A stretch of DNA of 64,000 nucleotides from Brevibacillus fortis. Lineage in GTDB: Bacteria > Bacillota > Bacilli > Brevibacillales > Brevibacillaceae. Below, one piece after another: positions 55,949 through 64,000 of this stretch. The translations under genes were made by a program, and so were the position numbers. The notes under the pieces were generated by a model, which worked only from the letters and a program-made list of their open reading frames with translations, was not told the origin of the DNA and made no database searches. Location of the stretch: positions 124,001 through 188,000 of the forward strand of contig NZ_PXZM01000012.1 in assembly GCF_003013395.1 (NCBI RefSeq), given 5' to 3'. Numbering within the stretch: the stretch's first letter is position 1; every line of letters starts with the position of its first letter.

Positions 55949-56081
55949 TTTGGTACATGTGATGAGTCTAAACCAGATGTCATCGACAAATGAAGCGGTT
56001 TTGTCACTATGTGATTTTACAACGCTAAGAATAAGGTGAGTATGTGAGACAACACATTTCAACTTATAGGAGCGAAGAGAA

Positions 56082-58262
56082 ATGAAACCATTCCACATGC
56101 AAAAAGGAAAAGGAGCGTCACTGACTTTATCTGCCTTATTGATAGGGGCGCTGGTACTTCCTACTTACGGTTGTGCGGAAGCGGGCATGAACCAGACAAT
56201 CACGCAACAACTAAAAACAGACCACGCTAAAACAAAAGAAGCGATCGATAAAGCCGCTGCCAGCGAAAACATTCCAGGCGTCATCGTTGCAGTAAAGAAG
56301 GGAAATGATTTCTGGTCGTATGCTTCCGGCGAAGCGAATATCGAAAGTAAGAAACCAATAGAAGCTGACTATTCATTTCGAATCGGGAGTATAACGAAAT
56401 CGTTCGTCGGTGTAGTTACCCTGCAACTAGCTGGGGAAAAGAAACTAAGCCTTGATGACTCGATGGAGAAGTGGCTGCCAGGTGTCGTGCAAGGAAATGG
56501 CTATGATGGGAACAAAATTACGATTCGTCAGTTATTAAGTCATACGAGCGGCATTGCAGACTACTTAGATGCTGAACTCAAGCAAAGTTTACTCCAGAAC
56601 TCCACTCAAACGTTTACAGCCGAACAACTGGTTTCTCGTGCATTAAAGCAAAAACCAACCACGGGGGGATATTCGAATACGAATACCGTTCTCATGAAAC
56701 TCATTATTCAGAAGGTCACAGGAGAAACGTATGCTGAGCAAATTAAGAAACGAATTATTGAGCCGCTTCAATTAAAAGAAACGCTATTGCCCGACGACTC
56801 TCATTCCTTGCCTGAACGGAGTCCAAATGGATACTTTAACAATGCCGGTACATTAATGGATATGACTCTGCTTAACCCTTCGTTTGCAGACTCAGCAGGG
56901 GGGATGATCTCGACTGCGAAAGATTTAACAACGTTCTTCAGTGCTTTATTGGGCGGAAAATTGTTAACACCTGAGATTCAGAAAGAAATGATGACCACTG
57001 TTGCTACTCCACACGGGAGGTTCGGACTCGGTATTCAAGAAGTAACATTGCCGAATGGCGTCACCATATGGGGTCATCAAGGTGGTATTCCTGGATTCAC
57101 CAACTTTGCAGGTGGAACAAAAGACGGCGAGCATGTGATCGCGATGAGCATAAACGTACTAGAAGGTGCTGTTCCACATATGGAGAGCATCCAGATGACT
57201 GAATTCTCGGGACTAGCCAATCAACCATCTACCGTGGATCAAGCTGCCCAAAAACATCGGGACGAAATGAACCAACTCATTGATCAAGAAGCAAAAAGCG
57301 AGAAGATTCCAGGCATAGTGGCTGCTGGGTTAAGAGACGGAGAATATTGGTCTCATGCAGCGGGTGTAGCCAACCTCGAACAAAAAAATCCGATGGAGTC
57401 GGACTTTACTTTCCGTATTGGCAGTGTCACCAAGGCGTTTGTCGCTACCACCGTCTTACAGTTAGCGCAGGAGGAAAAGCTGAATCTGGATGACTCGGTA
57501 GAAAAATGGCTGCCAGGTGTAGTACAGGGCAATGGGTATGACGGCAACAAAATCACGATTCGTCAGTTATTGAACCAAACGAGCGGGATTGCGAGCTATA
57601 CGAATATAGAAATGCGACACGCTACCTCATTCCCTCAATACACCGTCGATGACCTTGTACGTATGGGGCTGGCAAAGCCGCCAGTATTTCAGCCAGGAGC
57701 AGGCTGGGACTATTCCAATACCAATACCGTGCTAGCTGGTCTTATTATTCAGAAGGTTACAGGGGAAAAGTATGCAGAGCAGATTAAGAAACGTATCCTC
57801 GACCCGCTTCAGATGACAGATACATCCTTTAGTGGTAGCAACCCCAAAATTCCGGGTCAGCATGCCTCAGGTTATAACATGGATAAGTCCGGTAATTTGT
57901 ATGATTTTACAGAGTACAATCCTTCATGGGCAAATGCGGCGGGAGAAATGATCTCCACAGGGAAGGATCTGACCACCTTCTTCAGTGCGCTCTTAGGAGG
58001 AAAGCTATTAAATGACGAGATGATGAAGCAGATGACGACAGGTGTGGATTCTCCTTATGGTAAGTATGGACTCGGTATTTATGAGGTAAAAACGCAGAAT
58101 GGGAAGAGCTATTGGGCACACGGCGGCGGCATTCATGGGTTTGAAACGTTAGCTGGTGGTACGCTAGGTGGGAAGCAAGTTTTGGTGACGAACGTCAATG
58201 CGGTCGGTCCTGAACCTATACAGGTTAATCTCGGCCTCTTCCAAAAGGAATTTAGCCGTTAA
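56082..58262 (+). CDS. Secreted serine hydrolase with two tandem beta-lactamase-fold domains
   Basis: A 726-residue protein whose N-terminal hydrophobic signal ends in YGC near residue 31, so it may be a lipoprotein. Two homologous beta-lactamase-fold domains follow, residues about 45-385 and 393-726. Each keeps all three active-site motifs: SITK at 103-106 with YSN 197-199 and HQG at 332, then SVTK at 448-451 with YSN 544-546 and HGG at 680. Residues 129-152 and 474-497 are identical, so the duplication is recent or kept uniform by conversion. Family members are D-Ala-D-Ala carboxypeptidases, esterases or penicillin-binding proteins outside the membrane. AGGAG precedes the ATG. The gene is divergent from the kinase-regulator fusion. 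Confidence 0.88.
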   Translation: MKPFHMQKGKGASLTLSALLIGALVLPTYGCAEAGMNQTITQQLKTDHAKTKEAIDKAAASENIPGVIVAVKKGNDFWSYASGEANIESKKPIEADYSFRIGSITKSFVGVVTLQLAGEKKLSLDDSMEKWLPGVVQGNGYDGNKITIRQLLSHTSGIADYLDAELKQSLLQNSTQTFTAEQLVSRALKQKPTTGGYSNTNTVLMKLIIQKVTGETYAEQIKKRIIEPLQLKETLLPDDSHSLPERSPNGYFNNAGTLMDMTLLNPSFADSAGGMISTAKDLTTFFSALLGGKLLTPEIQKEMMTTVATPHGRFGLGIQEVTLPNGVTIWGHQGGIPGFTNFAGGTKDGEHVIAMSINVLEGAVPHMESIQMTEFSGLANQPSTVDQAAQKHRDEMNQLIDQEAKSEKIPGIVAAGLRDGEYWSHAAGVANLEQKNPMESDFTFRIGSVTKAFVATTVLQLAQEEKLNLDDSVEKWLPGVVQGNGYDGNKITIRQLLNQTSGIASYTNIEMRHATSFPQYTVDDLVRMGLAKPPVFQPGAGWDYSNTNTVLAGLIIQKVTGEKYAEQIKKRILDPLQMTDTSFSGSNPKIPGQHASGYNMDKSGNLYDFTEYNPSWANAAGEMISTGKDLTTFFSALLGGKLLNDEMMKQMTTGVDSPYGKYGLGIYEVKTQNGKSYWAHGGGIHGFETLAGGTLGGKQVLVTNVNAVGPEPIQVNLGLFQKEFSR

Positions 58263-58302
58263 GTCCATTGAAGTACTTTTTAATCGAATACCGACAGAGT
58301 AG

Positions 58303-58328
58303 AGACGGGATGAACTCCCGTCTTTTTC
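58303..58328 (+). terminator. Intrinsic terminator (AGACGGGA stem, second copy)
   Basis: AGACGGGA and TCCCGTCT are the same stem as at 54004, here with a TGAAC-type loop and followed by TTTTTC. It ends the serine hydrolase gene. Confidence 0.82.
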
Positions 58329-58442
58329 TTTTTCTATAAATTTATTTATGGATACATACATAAAACATAATTTGTTTTATCGATAACTCAGTCTTAGAAT
58401 AGCAACTGTACCCGAAATCACAAAGTACAGGAGGCAATATAG

Positions 58443-58745
58443 ATGGCAAAACAAATCTTGATGGTAGTCACCAAGGCTATGACATCACAGTAGCAAGCCC
58501 ACAGGGAGGGCTGGCACGATGTTTGATCTGCCAGATAACCAAAAGCTCCAGCAATTACTGCGAGATTTTTATGAAGCAGGAAAAGTAGTAGCGGCTGTTT
58601 GCCACGGTCCTGCCGGTCTCGTTGGCGCGACTTTGTCCAATGGACAACCTCTGGTCGCAGGCAAGCGCGTGAATGCTTTCACGGACAGTGAAGAAGCAGC
58701 GACAGGCTTGGCTCCCATATTCATCTTGTCATTTTCTTTATCCTA
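58443..58745 (+). pseudogene. Degraded PfpI/Hsp31-like gene
   Basis: The segment starts ATGGCAAAACAAATC (good initial codons of a PfpI-type protein) but soon meets a stop. In another frame GYDITVASPQGG follows. From 58520 a third piece reads MFDLPDNQKLQQLLRDFY, then KVVAAVCHGPAGLVGATL with the nucleophile Cys, and VNAFTDSEEAATGLA. Full-length members have about 230 residues, with a long segment between these blocks. At least two internal deletions and a lost C-terminus are therefore visible. The remaining ORF runs into the region before the MFS gene. Confidence 0.8.
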
Positions 58746-58765
58746 AAGGAGGGCTAATCACTATC

Positions 58766-59974
58766 ATGCTAACAGAAAATATGGCCCGTCACTCTGAACA
58801 GACACTGGCCACTCGCAAAGGCTCCACTCTCGCCTTGTACGCTTTGACACTCGGCGCATTCGCGATCGGGATGACAGAATTCATCATTATGGGACTGCTC
58901 TCTGAGGTAGCCACCAGTTTAAACGTATCCATCCCGATGGCTGGATTCCTGATTACCGGATATGCATTAGGAGTCGCTATCGGCGCTCCTATTATCACGA
59001 TAGCTACCCACAGAATGCCGCGCAAAGCACTATTGCTGTTTCTTATGATTCTATTTATCGCGGGAAATGCGCTTGCCGCTCTCGCACCGAACTATACCGT
59101 TTTGATGTTTGCTCGCATCTTGGCCGCGCTCACCCACGGATCGTTCTTCGGCGTTGGCTCGGTCATTGCCGCTGAGCTGGTTCCCAAGGAAAAACGCGCG
59201 GGTGCCATCGCGATCATGTTCACTGGGCTGACCCTGGCCAATATTTTGGGTGTGCCGATTGGAACGTTTCTGGGGCAAGCGTACGGCTGGCGCTCTACTT
59301 TCTGGGCGATCACGATTATTGGGATCATTGCACTCATCGGGATTGTCATGCTTGTCCCGAAGGTAGCAAATGCCACGTCCAGTCTGCGCCAGGAGCTCGG
59401 TGTGCTCAAACGCCCAGCCGTTCATATCGCGCTTTTGATGACCGTATTCGGATTTGGTGGCGTATTTACCGCTTTTACCTACATTTCGCCAATTCTAGTG
59501 GATATCACAGGCTTCTCGCCTAGCTCTGTTTCCTATATTCTCGTCTTGTTCGGCGTGGGAATTACGATCGGGAATATTTACGGAGGAAAATTGGCTGACC
59601 GCAAGCTGTTTCCTTCCCTTCTCGGGATACTTGTCGTACTAGCGCTAGTTCTCGCTGTTTTCAGCTTTACCGATCAAAATAAGGTCCTCACCTTGATAAC
59701 GGTATTCATTTTGGGGATTGCAGCATTTGGTACGGTTCCTGGCTTGCAGCTCCACATGCTGAACACAGCCAAGGAAGCTCCTACGCTCGCCTCGACACTG
59801 AACATCGCGGCCTTTAACCTGGGAAATGCGCTTGGTGCCTATATCGGGGGCGTTGTCATCGATTTTAACTTTGCAGGCGGTCTCCCTGCCGTTCCTTGGG
59901 TCGCTTCGCTCGTGACGGTCATCGGAATTTTGTTTACGATATGGGGAGCACAGCACCAGAAACGTCTCAGTTAA
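58766..59974 (+). CDS. MFS exporter, DHA1 family (AraJ/YdhP-like)
   Basis: From ATG 58766 (AAAGGAGGG upstream) the protein has 402 residues and 12 membrane helices. Conserved segments include FAIGMTEFIIMGLLSEVATSLNVSI, a motif A-like loop after helix 2 (THRMPRKALL) and the DHA1 motif C-like sequence LTLANILGVPIGTFLGQAYGWRSTFW. These fit the arabinose/chloramphenicol-type proton-driven exporters of the AraJ/YdhP branch. A LysR gene follows 15 bases after the stop. Confidence 0.9.
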   Translation: MLTENMARHSEQTLATRKGSTLALYALTLGAFAIGMTEFIIMGLLSEVATSLNVSIPMAGFLITGYALGVAIGAPIITIATHRMPRKALLLFLMILFIAGNALAALAPNYTVLMFARILAALTHGSFFGVGSVIAAELVPKEKRAGAIAIMFTGLTLANILGVPIGTFLGQAYGWRSTFWAITIIGIIALIGIVMLVPKVANATSSLRQELGVLKRPAVHIALLMTVFGFGGVFTAFTYISPILVDITGFSPSSVSYILVLFGVGITIGNIYGGKLADRKLFPSLLGILVVLALVLAVFSFTDQNKVLTLITVFILGIAAFGTVPGLQLHMLNTAKEAPTLASTLNIAAFNLGNALGAYIGGVVIDFNFAGGLPAVPWVASLVTVIGILFTIWGAQHQKRLS

Positions 59975-59989
59975 GAAAGGATAGCCAAC

Positions 59990-60877
59990 ATGGTGGACTT
60001 TGAATGGTACCGAAGTTTTATCAGTATCTACAAGCATAACTCCGTATCGGAAGCTGCCAGAACGAGAATGATGACCCAGCCAGCCATGAGCCAGCATCTG
60101 GCTTCTCTGGAGGCTGAGGTGGGCGAGCCGTTGTTTACGCGAGCTCCCCGGAAAATGATCCCGACCGAGCGAGGCAAAGCTCTTTATACGCAGGTGGTTC
60201 CTCTCATCGAAGCATTGGAGGAAACCACGCAAAACCTGAAAACAAGCGCAGCCACGTCTTTGCCCGTGATTCGAATCGGATCGGCGCATGAGTTTTTTCG
60301 GGAAAAGCTGGCTCCACATATCGGCAGCTACCAGATGTGCGTGATTGCCAAACTGGGCATCGCTTCCCAAGTACTCGACTGGCTGGTAGAAGAAAAGGTA
60401 GACATCATCGTCATGTCGCAAAAGCTTTCCGCGCCGGGTGTAGAATATATTCCGTACATGCAGGAGGAGTTTGTCTTGGTGGCACCTCCCAATTACAATG
60501 AACCCACGTTTGAGGACCGGGAATCCTTTCAAGCGTGGCTATGCTCCCAGCCGTGGATCAGCTATGATTTGGATTTGCCGATTATCCGCCGTTTTTGGCG
60601 TGAGCATTTTCAGAAGCGTCCACAAACGCATCCGACACACGTCGTGCCCGATTTGCACAGTGTGCTGATGGCTATCGAGCATGGCGCAGGCATAAGCCTA
60701 TTGCCCACCTTCATGCTGGACGACCATTTGTCCAGAAACAAGGTAAAGATTATGTACCCGTCCTGTACTGTTTTTAATGATTTGTATTTGGCATATCAGA
60801 TGAAGAACCGGAATTCGCCCCTCTTGAAAGCATTAATTGAAAGAATGAAGAAGACGGTTGAAAACAACATTAGATAA
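59990..60877 (+). CDS. LysR-family transcriptional regulator
   Basis: A 295-residue LysR protein with the helix-turn-helix FEWYRSFISIYKHNSVSEAARTRMMTQPAMSQHLASLEAEVGEPLFTR, then a substrate-binding-like domain. AAAGGA lies nine bases before the ATG. It is co-directional with the MFS exporter gene and 15 bases after it, so it is probably in the same transcript and may control the exporter. Confidence 0.92.
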   Translation: MVDFEWYRSFISIYKHNSVSEAARTRMMTQPAMSQHLASLEAEVGEPLFTRAPRKMIPTERGKALYTQVVPLIEALEETTQNLKTSAATSLPVIRIGSAHEFFREKLAPHIGSYQMCVIAKLGIASQVLDWLVEEKVDIIVMSQKLSAPGVEYIPYMQEEFVLVAPPNYNEPTFEDRESFQAWLCSQPWISYDLDLPIIRRFWREHFQKRPQTHPTHVVPDLHSVLMAIEHGAGISLLPTFMLDDHLSRNKVKIMYPSCTVFNDLYLAYQMKNRNSPLLKALIERMKKTVENNIR

Positions 60878-60883
60878 AGATAA

Positions 60884-60908
60884 TGCCGCTCCTAATAATG
60901 GAGCGGCA
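60884..60908. terminator. Hairpin between LysR gene and immunity-like gene
   Basis: TGCCGCTCC and GGAGCGGCA form a nine-base perfect stem with a seven-base loop. No clear T run follows on the plus side. Confidence 0.6.
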
Positions 60909-60924
60909 CACCCTTATAAACAGT

Positions 60925-61413
60925 TCAAAGTTTTAACATCTCGTTTATCCATGATCTAAAATTTTCTTGCCTATTTGGATATGTTCCATCAATATTTTTC
61001 CTTAATGTCACCCACTGTAGATGCTGAGGGAGATTGCATACTTTTAATCTGAGATCATTCAACTCTCCCGTATAATCTTCTAATATAAGCAGCCTTTCAC
61101 CATCTAGGGTTTCCTTTCCAAACGCTTCATATTTTACATCATTAATTACTGCAGTCGTATGCCAGTGTTTGTATGTGCACCAACGGAAGTTCCCTGGTAG
61201 CCCTTTTAATTTCAAATCCAATTCTTCTATATCTTCATTTCTTACATAAGATCCAATTATTTCAGTATCTAATTCAATTCTTGGATCGAACTCTTTACAA
61301 TCAATGGTTACCTCATAATCTGCATTTTCTTCAGTATGATAGTGAAATAGGATATCTCTCAAGTTGTTTAAGGCAATTTCTTTGCCGAAGTATACTCCTG
61401 ATTTTTTCTCCAT
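60925..61413 (-). CDS. Hypothetical protein, probable immunity partner of the upstream toxin
   Basis: A 162-residue acidic soluble protein with a mixed alpha/beta look (VTIDCKEFDPRIELDTEIIG, LRLKVCNLPQHLQWVTLRKN) and no signal peptide. It starts at ATG 61413 after GGGGATC. It follows the secreted protein gene by 71 bases on the same strand and shares its low GC content, unlike the genes on both sides. This layout, secreted effector then a small cytosolic acidic protein, is typical of toxin-immunity pairs. I do not recognise its family, so immunity is inferred from position. Confidence 0.55.
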   Translation of the reverse strand: MEKKSGVYFGKEIALNNLRDILFHYHTEENADYEVTIDCKEFDPRIELDTEIIGSYVRNEDIEELDLKLKGLPGNFRWCTYKHWHTTAVINDVKYEAFGKETLDGERLLILEDYTGELNDLRLKVCNLPQHLQWVTLRKNIDGTYPNRQENFRSWINEMLKL

Positions 61414-61484
61414 AAATGATCCCCTATTTCATAATTAGTGTGCATTACCTTTAAACCCAAAGGCAAAATCAGTTCGTCAAATTA

Positions 61485-62456
61485 TTAATCCGTACCCCAT
61501 TTGGGCAAAGTTCCATTCCGAGTAATTGTATATATCTCATAATGATCTTCCATATCAGGATCAGAATCCGTCTTTTTATGGTAGTGGAAGTCTAGATGCG
61601 TTTTCCCCCGTAATTCTCTTTTTCTAATATCAAACCTAAATATATCTCTTCCTCTATCATCATAAAGAGTAAATACTTCTTCTCCTTGTTTTATCCTCCC
61701 ATTAGAATTTTCGGGACCAGAATAGTCAATCTTTCCTTTATGCTCATCATATACAGCCTCTGCTGCATTGCTAATTTCATCCCAAACTCTGTCTTCAAAT
61801 TCATCCCAAATTTCACGCATGATTTTTTTACCGAATTTCGATTTTACAAATCCCTTTAATGCGAGCGCCACAACTGGCCAAAGTAACGGAAGAGCGAGGG
61901 CTTCTACCTTATCTCTCGAACTATACTGAATCGTTTCGCTTCTTGGTTCAATTATGTTTTCACTACCATATCTTAATACCACTGAGGTGATACTCGGCAA
62001 AATAGTAGGAGAAAGCTCGTTAGCGTTAAACTCTTCTTCGATATCTTCTTTAATCTGATCAACCAGTGAGTATAATTTTTCACTTTTCTTATCTTCATTC
62101 TTTATTTCTAAAACAGATTCTAACTCTTCCTTTAGATCGTCGTTTATGGTTGATTGATTCATAAACAACTCTCTATATTCTTGATCCTCCTGTAAAGCAA
62201 ATATGATGTATTCTAAATGGGTAAATACAAATTCAGTTGAGTAGCGCAACGCTTCTTCACTTAAATTAAGTTCAACGCCTGCATCTTCTAAGTATTTACT
62301 ATTAAGGATTTGTTTTAAAACTTCGCTATCTATTTTTGGGATTTTATTAATTTGTGTATTTGCAGATGCAGTTGATAGTAATACTGTGTTAAATAATAAA
62401 ACAAAAGCTAACACTATTGCTGTAGTATGTCTTAGTTTAAGCAGCAGCGCCTTCAT
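61485..62456 (-). CDS. Secreted putative toxin (SAR2788-like)
   Basis: From ATG 62456 (GGAGGG six bases upstream) the protein has 323 residues. A signal peptide (residues 1-32, cut near ASA) is followed by a helical, acidic region of about 140 residues. A short hydrophobic segment then occurs (LALPLLWPVVALALKGFV), and the C-terminal domain of about 80 residues is rich in charged and aromatic residues, with HLDFHYHKK and GEEVFTLYDDRGRDIFRFD. The C-terminal part resembles the SAR2788 family of putative toxins as I recall it. A catalytic mechanism is not evident, though the HxxxHxH cluster might be an active site. The gene is AT-rich compared with its neighbours and may have been acquired. Confidence 0.6.
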   Translation of the reverse strand: MKALLLKLRHTTAIVLAFVLLFNTVLLSTASANTQINKIPKIDSEVLKQILNSKYLEDAGVELNLSEEALRYSTEFVFTHLEYIIFALQEDQEYRELFMNQSTINDDLKEELESVLEIKNEDKKSEKLYSLVDQIKEDIEEEFNANELSPTILPSITSVVLRYGSENIIEPRSETIQYSSRDKVEALALPLLWPVVALALKGFVKSKFGKKIMREIWDEFEDRVWDEISNAAEAVYDEHKGKIDYSGPENSNGRIKQGEEVFTLYDDRGRDIFRFDIRKRELRGKTHLDFHYHKKTDSDPDMEDHYEIYTITRNGTLPKWGTD

Positions 62457-62727
62457 AATATCCCTCCGTAGATTAATTAGAATTTTAGCTAACAATTGAA
62501 TATGCATGAACTACAAGAAAATAGATCACCCTTTCATTCTAAATAATTCAATAATTTGGATATAATTACAAAATATCATATTAATAACTATAAATAATTA
62601 CCAATCAATCGACAAAACATCATTCTTGGACGAATAAATGAGTATGGAAGAAAATATAAAAACACTTGATTCCCTATCAATTGAGTAGTAAAGTGATAAT
62701 AAGCTCAGCGAAGGGAGGCAAACTACC

Positions 62728-63171
62728 ATGCGTAATAACACGATCGGCTCATTAATCTGGTTACGCTTGATGCGGTTTACCACCCAAAGCAACCAGCTGT
62801 CGAATGAGTTTCTCAAACGCTTCGATTTAACAACAGCTCAATTCGATGTCCTGATGCAAATTAGCGTCTATCAGCCTCTTACCCAATCGGAGTTAGCTGA
62901 GAAGGTTACCGTTACACAAGGTGGTATTTCTCGCATGCTCGTACGACTTGAAAAAGAAGGCTACATTGAACGCAAGCAGGATTGGAAAACGAAAACGATC
63001 AGCCTTACCGAAAAAGGCGAAGCGGTACTGGAACAAGCCTTTCCTGAACAATTGGCTTTCCAATCGTCTTTCTTTGACGAGGTACTGAGTGAAGAAGAAC
63101 AAAAAACACTTTACACCCTGATGACACGCGTTCATAAGAATAGCCAAAAAAAAGAATTACCGCCCGAGTAA
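62728..63171 (+). CDS. MarR-family transcriptional regulator
   Basis: A 147-residue MarR protein with a winged helix ([52 protein letters not shown], then the wing [17 protein letters not shown]). GGAGG precedes the ATG by nine bases. It lies directly before a glyoxalase/dioxygenase gene in the same direction. Such pairs (MhqR with MhqA/MhqO) respond to quinones or thiol-reactive compounds in Bacillus, which is a likely but unproven role here. Confidence 0.9.
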   Translation: MRNNTIGSLIWLRLMRFTTQSNQLSNEFLKRFDLTTAQFDVLMQISVYQPLTQSELAEKVTVTQGGISRMLVRLEKEGYIERKQDWKTKTISLTEKGEAVLEQAFPEQLAFQSSFFDEVLSEEEQKTLYTLMTRVHKNSQKKELPPE

Positions 63172-63187
63172 TTTTTTTTACACCATC

Positions 63188-63203
63188 ACTTGATTAGTCA
63201 AGT
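63188..63203. promoter_or_regulatory. Candidate MarR operator palindrome
   Basis: ACTTGA-TTAG-TCAAGT is a perfect six-base inverted repeat directly before the dioxygenase ribosome binding site. A looser relative, ACTTGATTCCCTATCAA, lies near 62669, before the MarR gene. Confidence 0.55.
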
Positions 63204-63222
63204 TAAATAAGGAGGGACTCCC

Positions 63223-64000
63223 ATGTACACCATTCCAGGCCATCACCATGTATCTATGTTAACCAAGCATGCTTCATCGAATAATCACTTTTATCAGAAC
63301 GTATTGGGACTGCGCAGAGTGAAGAAAACCGTCAACCAAGACGATCCGTCGATGTATCACCTGTTTTACGGAGATTTGACAGGCAGTGCTGGAACAGAGT
63401 TGTCGTTTTTTGAAATGTCCATGGTAGGAAAAACCGTACGCGGCACGAACGCCATCACTCGAATTGGACTGCTCGTCCCTTCACTGGAGAGCTTGGCCTT
63501 TTGGAAAAACCGCTTTGAACAACTGAATGTCCACCATGGCGACATTACCAAGTACGCTGGACGCGATGCCTTGCATTTCGAAGACCCGGAAGGTCTGCGG
63601 ATGATCCTGATCAATAACAACAGCGAAGAATTTCCGTCGAATTGGTCTACATGGAGCGAATCCGTAGTCGAAGAAAAGCATCGCATTTTGGGAATCGGCA
63701 CGGTTGAGATTACCGTCCGCTCCTTGGAGAAAATAGCCAGTCTGTTAACAGATACATTCGGCTATACCGAAGTATCACGCTCAGTGCAAGAAGCCATTTA
63801 TCAATCCGTTCCAGGGAAGTCCTTCGGTGAAATTGTCATCAAGCAGGAAGAAGGAACACCTGAAAAGCCGGGCCGTGGAAGTGTTCATCACTTGGCGATT
63901 CGCGTGAATAACGACGAAGAACTGCAATATTGGGATGACGCCGTTCGTAAACGCGGCTTCCGTTCAACAGGAGTGATTGATCGATTCTACTTCAAAAGCT
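63223..64000 (+). CDS. Glyoxalase/ring-cleaving dioxygenase (MhqA/MhqO-like), C-terminus cut by window edge
   Basis: About 259 residues are visible from ATG 63223 (AAGGAGGG upstream) to the right edge. Two vicinal-oxygen-chelate modules are present. The first begins GHHHVSMLTKHASSNNHFYQNVLGLRRVKKTVN and contains HFEDPEGLRM. The second contains GSVHHLAIRVNNDEELQYW. The metal ligands are probably the His in HHHVS and HHLAI and later acidic residues. Homologues are hydroquinone-type dioxygenases or glyoxalases induced by electrophiles. Full-length members have about 310-320 residues. A palindromic site immediately upstream suggests control by the adjacent MarR protein. Confidence 0.88.
   Translation, partial: MYTIPGHHHVSMLTKHASSNNHFYQNVLGLRRVKKTVNQDDPSMYHLFYGDLTGSAGTELSFFEMSMVGKTVRGTNAITRIGLLVPSLESLAFWKNRFEQLNVHHGDITKYAGRDALHFEDPEGLRMILINNNSEEFPSNWSTWSESVVEEKHRILGIGTVEITVRSLEKIASLLTDTFGYTEVSRSVQEAIYQSVPGKSFGEIVIKQEEGTPEKPGRGSVHHLAIRVNNDEELQYWDDAVRKRGFRSTGVIDRFYFKS

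Noticed and set aside
59645..60532. Minus-strand frame of 295 codons over the MFS/LysR junction
   Set aside because: It is antisense to two well-supported genes, has unnatural composition and no ribosome binding site.

Overview
The window looks like part of the chromosome of a low-to-mid GC, endospore-forming Firmicute, most likely Brevibacillus or a close relative. This is an inference from strong AGGAGG-type ribosome binding sites, frequent TTG and GTG starts, lipobox signal peptides, YesM/YesN and VanS/VanR-like regulators and a likely spore-surface cluster. No rRNA, tRNA, CRISPR array or prophage was seen.

Layout. 1-6.4 kb (minus strand): an uptake operon of the putative 2-aminoethylphosphonate type (lipoprotein, ATPase, fused double permease) followed by a HAD phosphatase, an SMR transporter and a secreted metallophosphoesterase, with a divergent GbsR-type regulator. 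7.2-10.3 kb: a Fur-box-controlled ferric-siderophore importer lacking its own ATPase. 10.5-20.3 kb: glycosyltransferases, methyltransferases, an MBL-fold protein and five tandem small paralogues. Two of the paralogues have sigma-K-like promoters, which suggests a spore-surface glycoprotein locus. 20.4-25.3 kb: a PhnA-like zinc ribbon protein, a membrane histidine kinase fused to a LuxR-type response regulator, a divergent membrane serine hydrolase and an FMN reductase. 25.5-30.6 kb: a MacAB-like efflux operon with a VanRS-like two-component system. 30.8-33.0 kb: a polar amino acid ABC importer. 33,078-33,934: a miniature Tn3-family element with 38-bp inverted repeats and a perfect 5-bp target duplication. 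33.9-50.4 kb: a large minus-strand sugar locus (GH63-like hydrolase, YesL, ABC importer, YesM/YesN, LacZ, ROK kinase, phosphofructokinase-type kinase, PGI/PMI-type isomerase, class II aldolase, DeoR repressor). 50.6-52.2 kb: LysR and DJ-1/PfpI. 52.2-58.3 kb: an erythromycin-esterase-like protein, a small acidic protein, a second kinase-regulator fusion and a divergent serine hydrolase with two fused catalytic domains. 58.4-60.9 kb: a PfpI-family pseudogene, an MFS exporter and a LysR regulator. 60.9-62.5 kb: an AT-rich secreted putative toxin with a probable immunity gene. 62.7-64 kb: a MarR regulator and a glyoxalase/dioxygenase cut by the window edge.

The strongest unexplained signal is the module seen twice: a single-polypeptide membrane kinase/LuxR-type regulator divergent from a beta-lactamase-fold serine hydrolase. 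Palindromes of the form TGACA-N3-TGTCA lie in both divergent regions (one with a single mismatch) and also upstream of the erythromycin-esterase-like gene. Together these suggest a small cell-envelope or antibiotic-response regulon run by membrane-anchored transcription factors.
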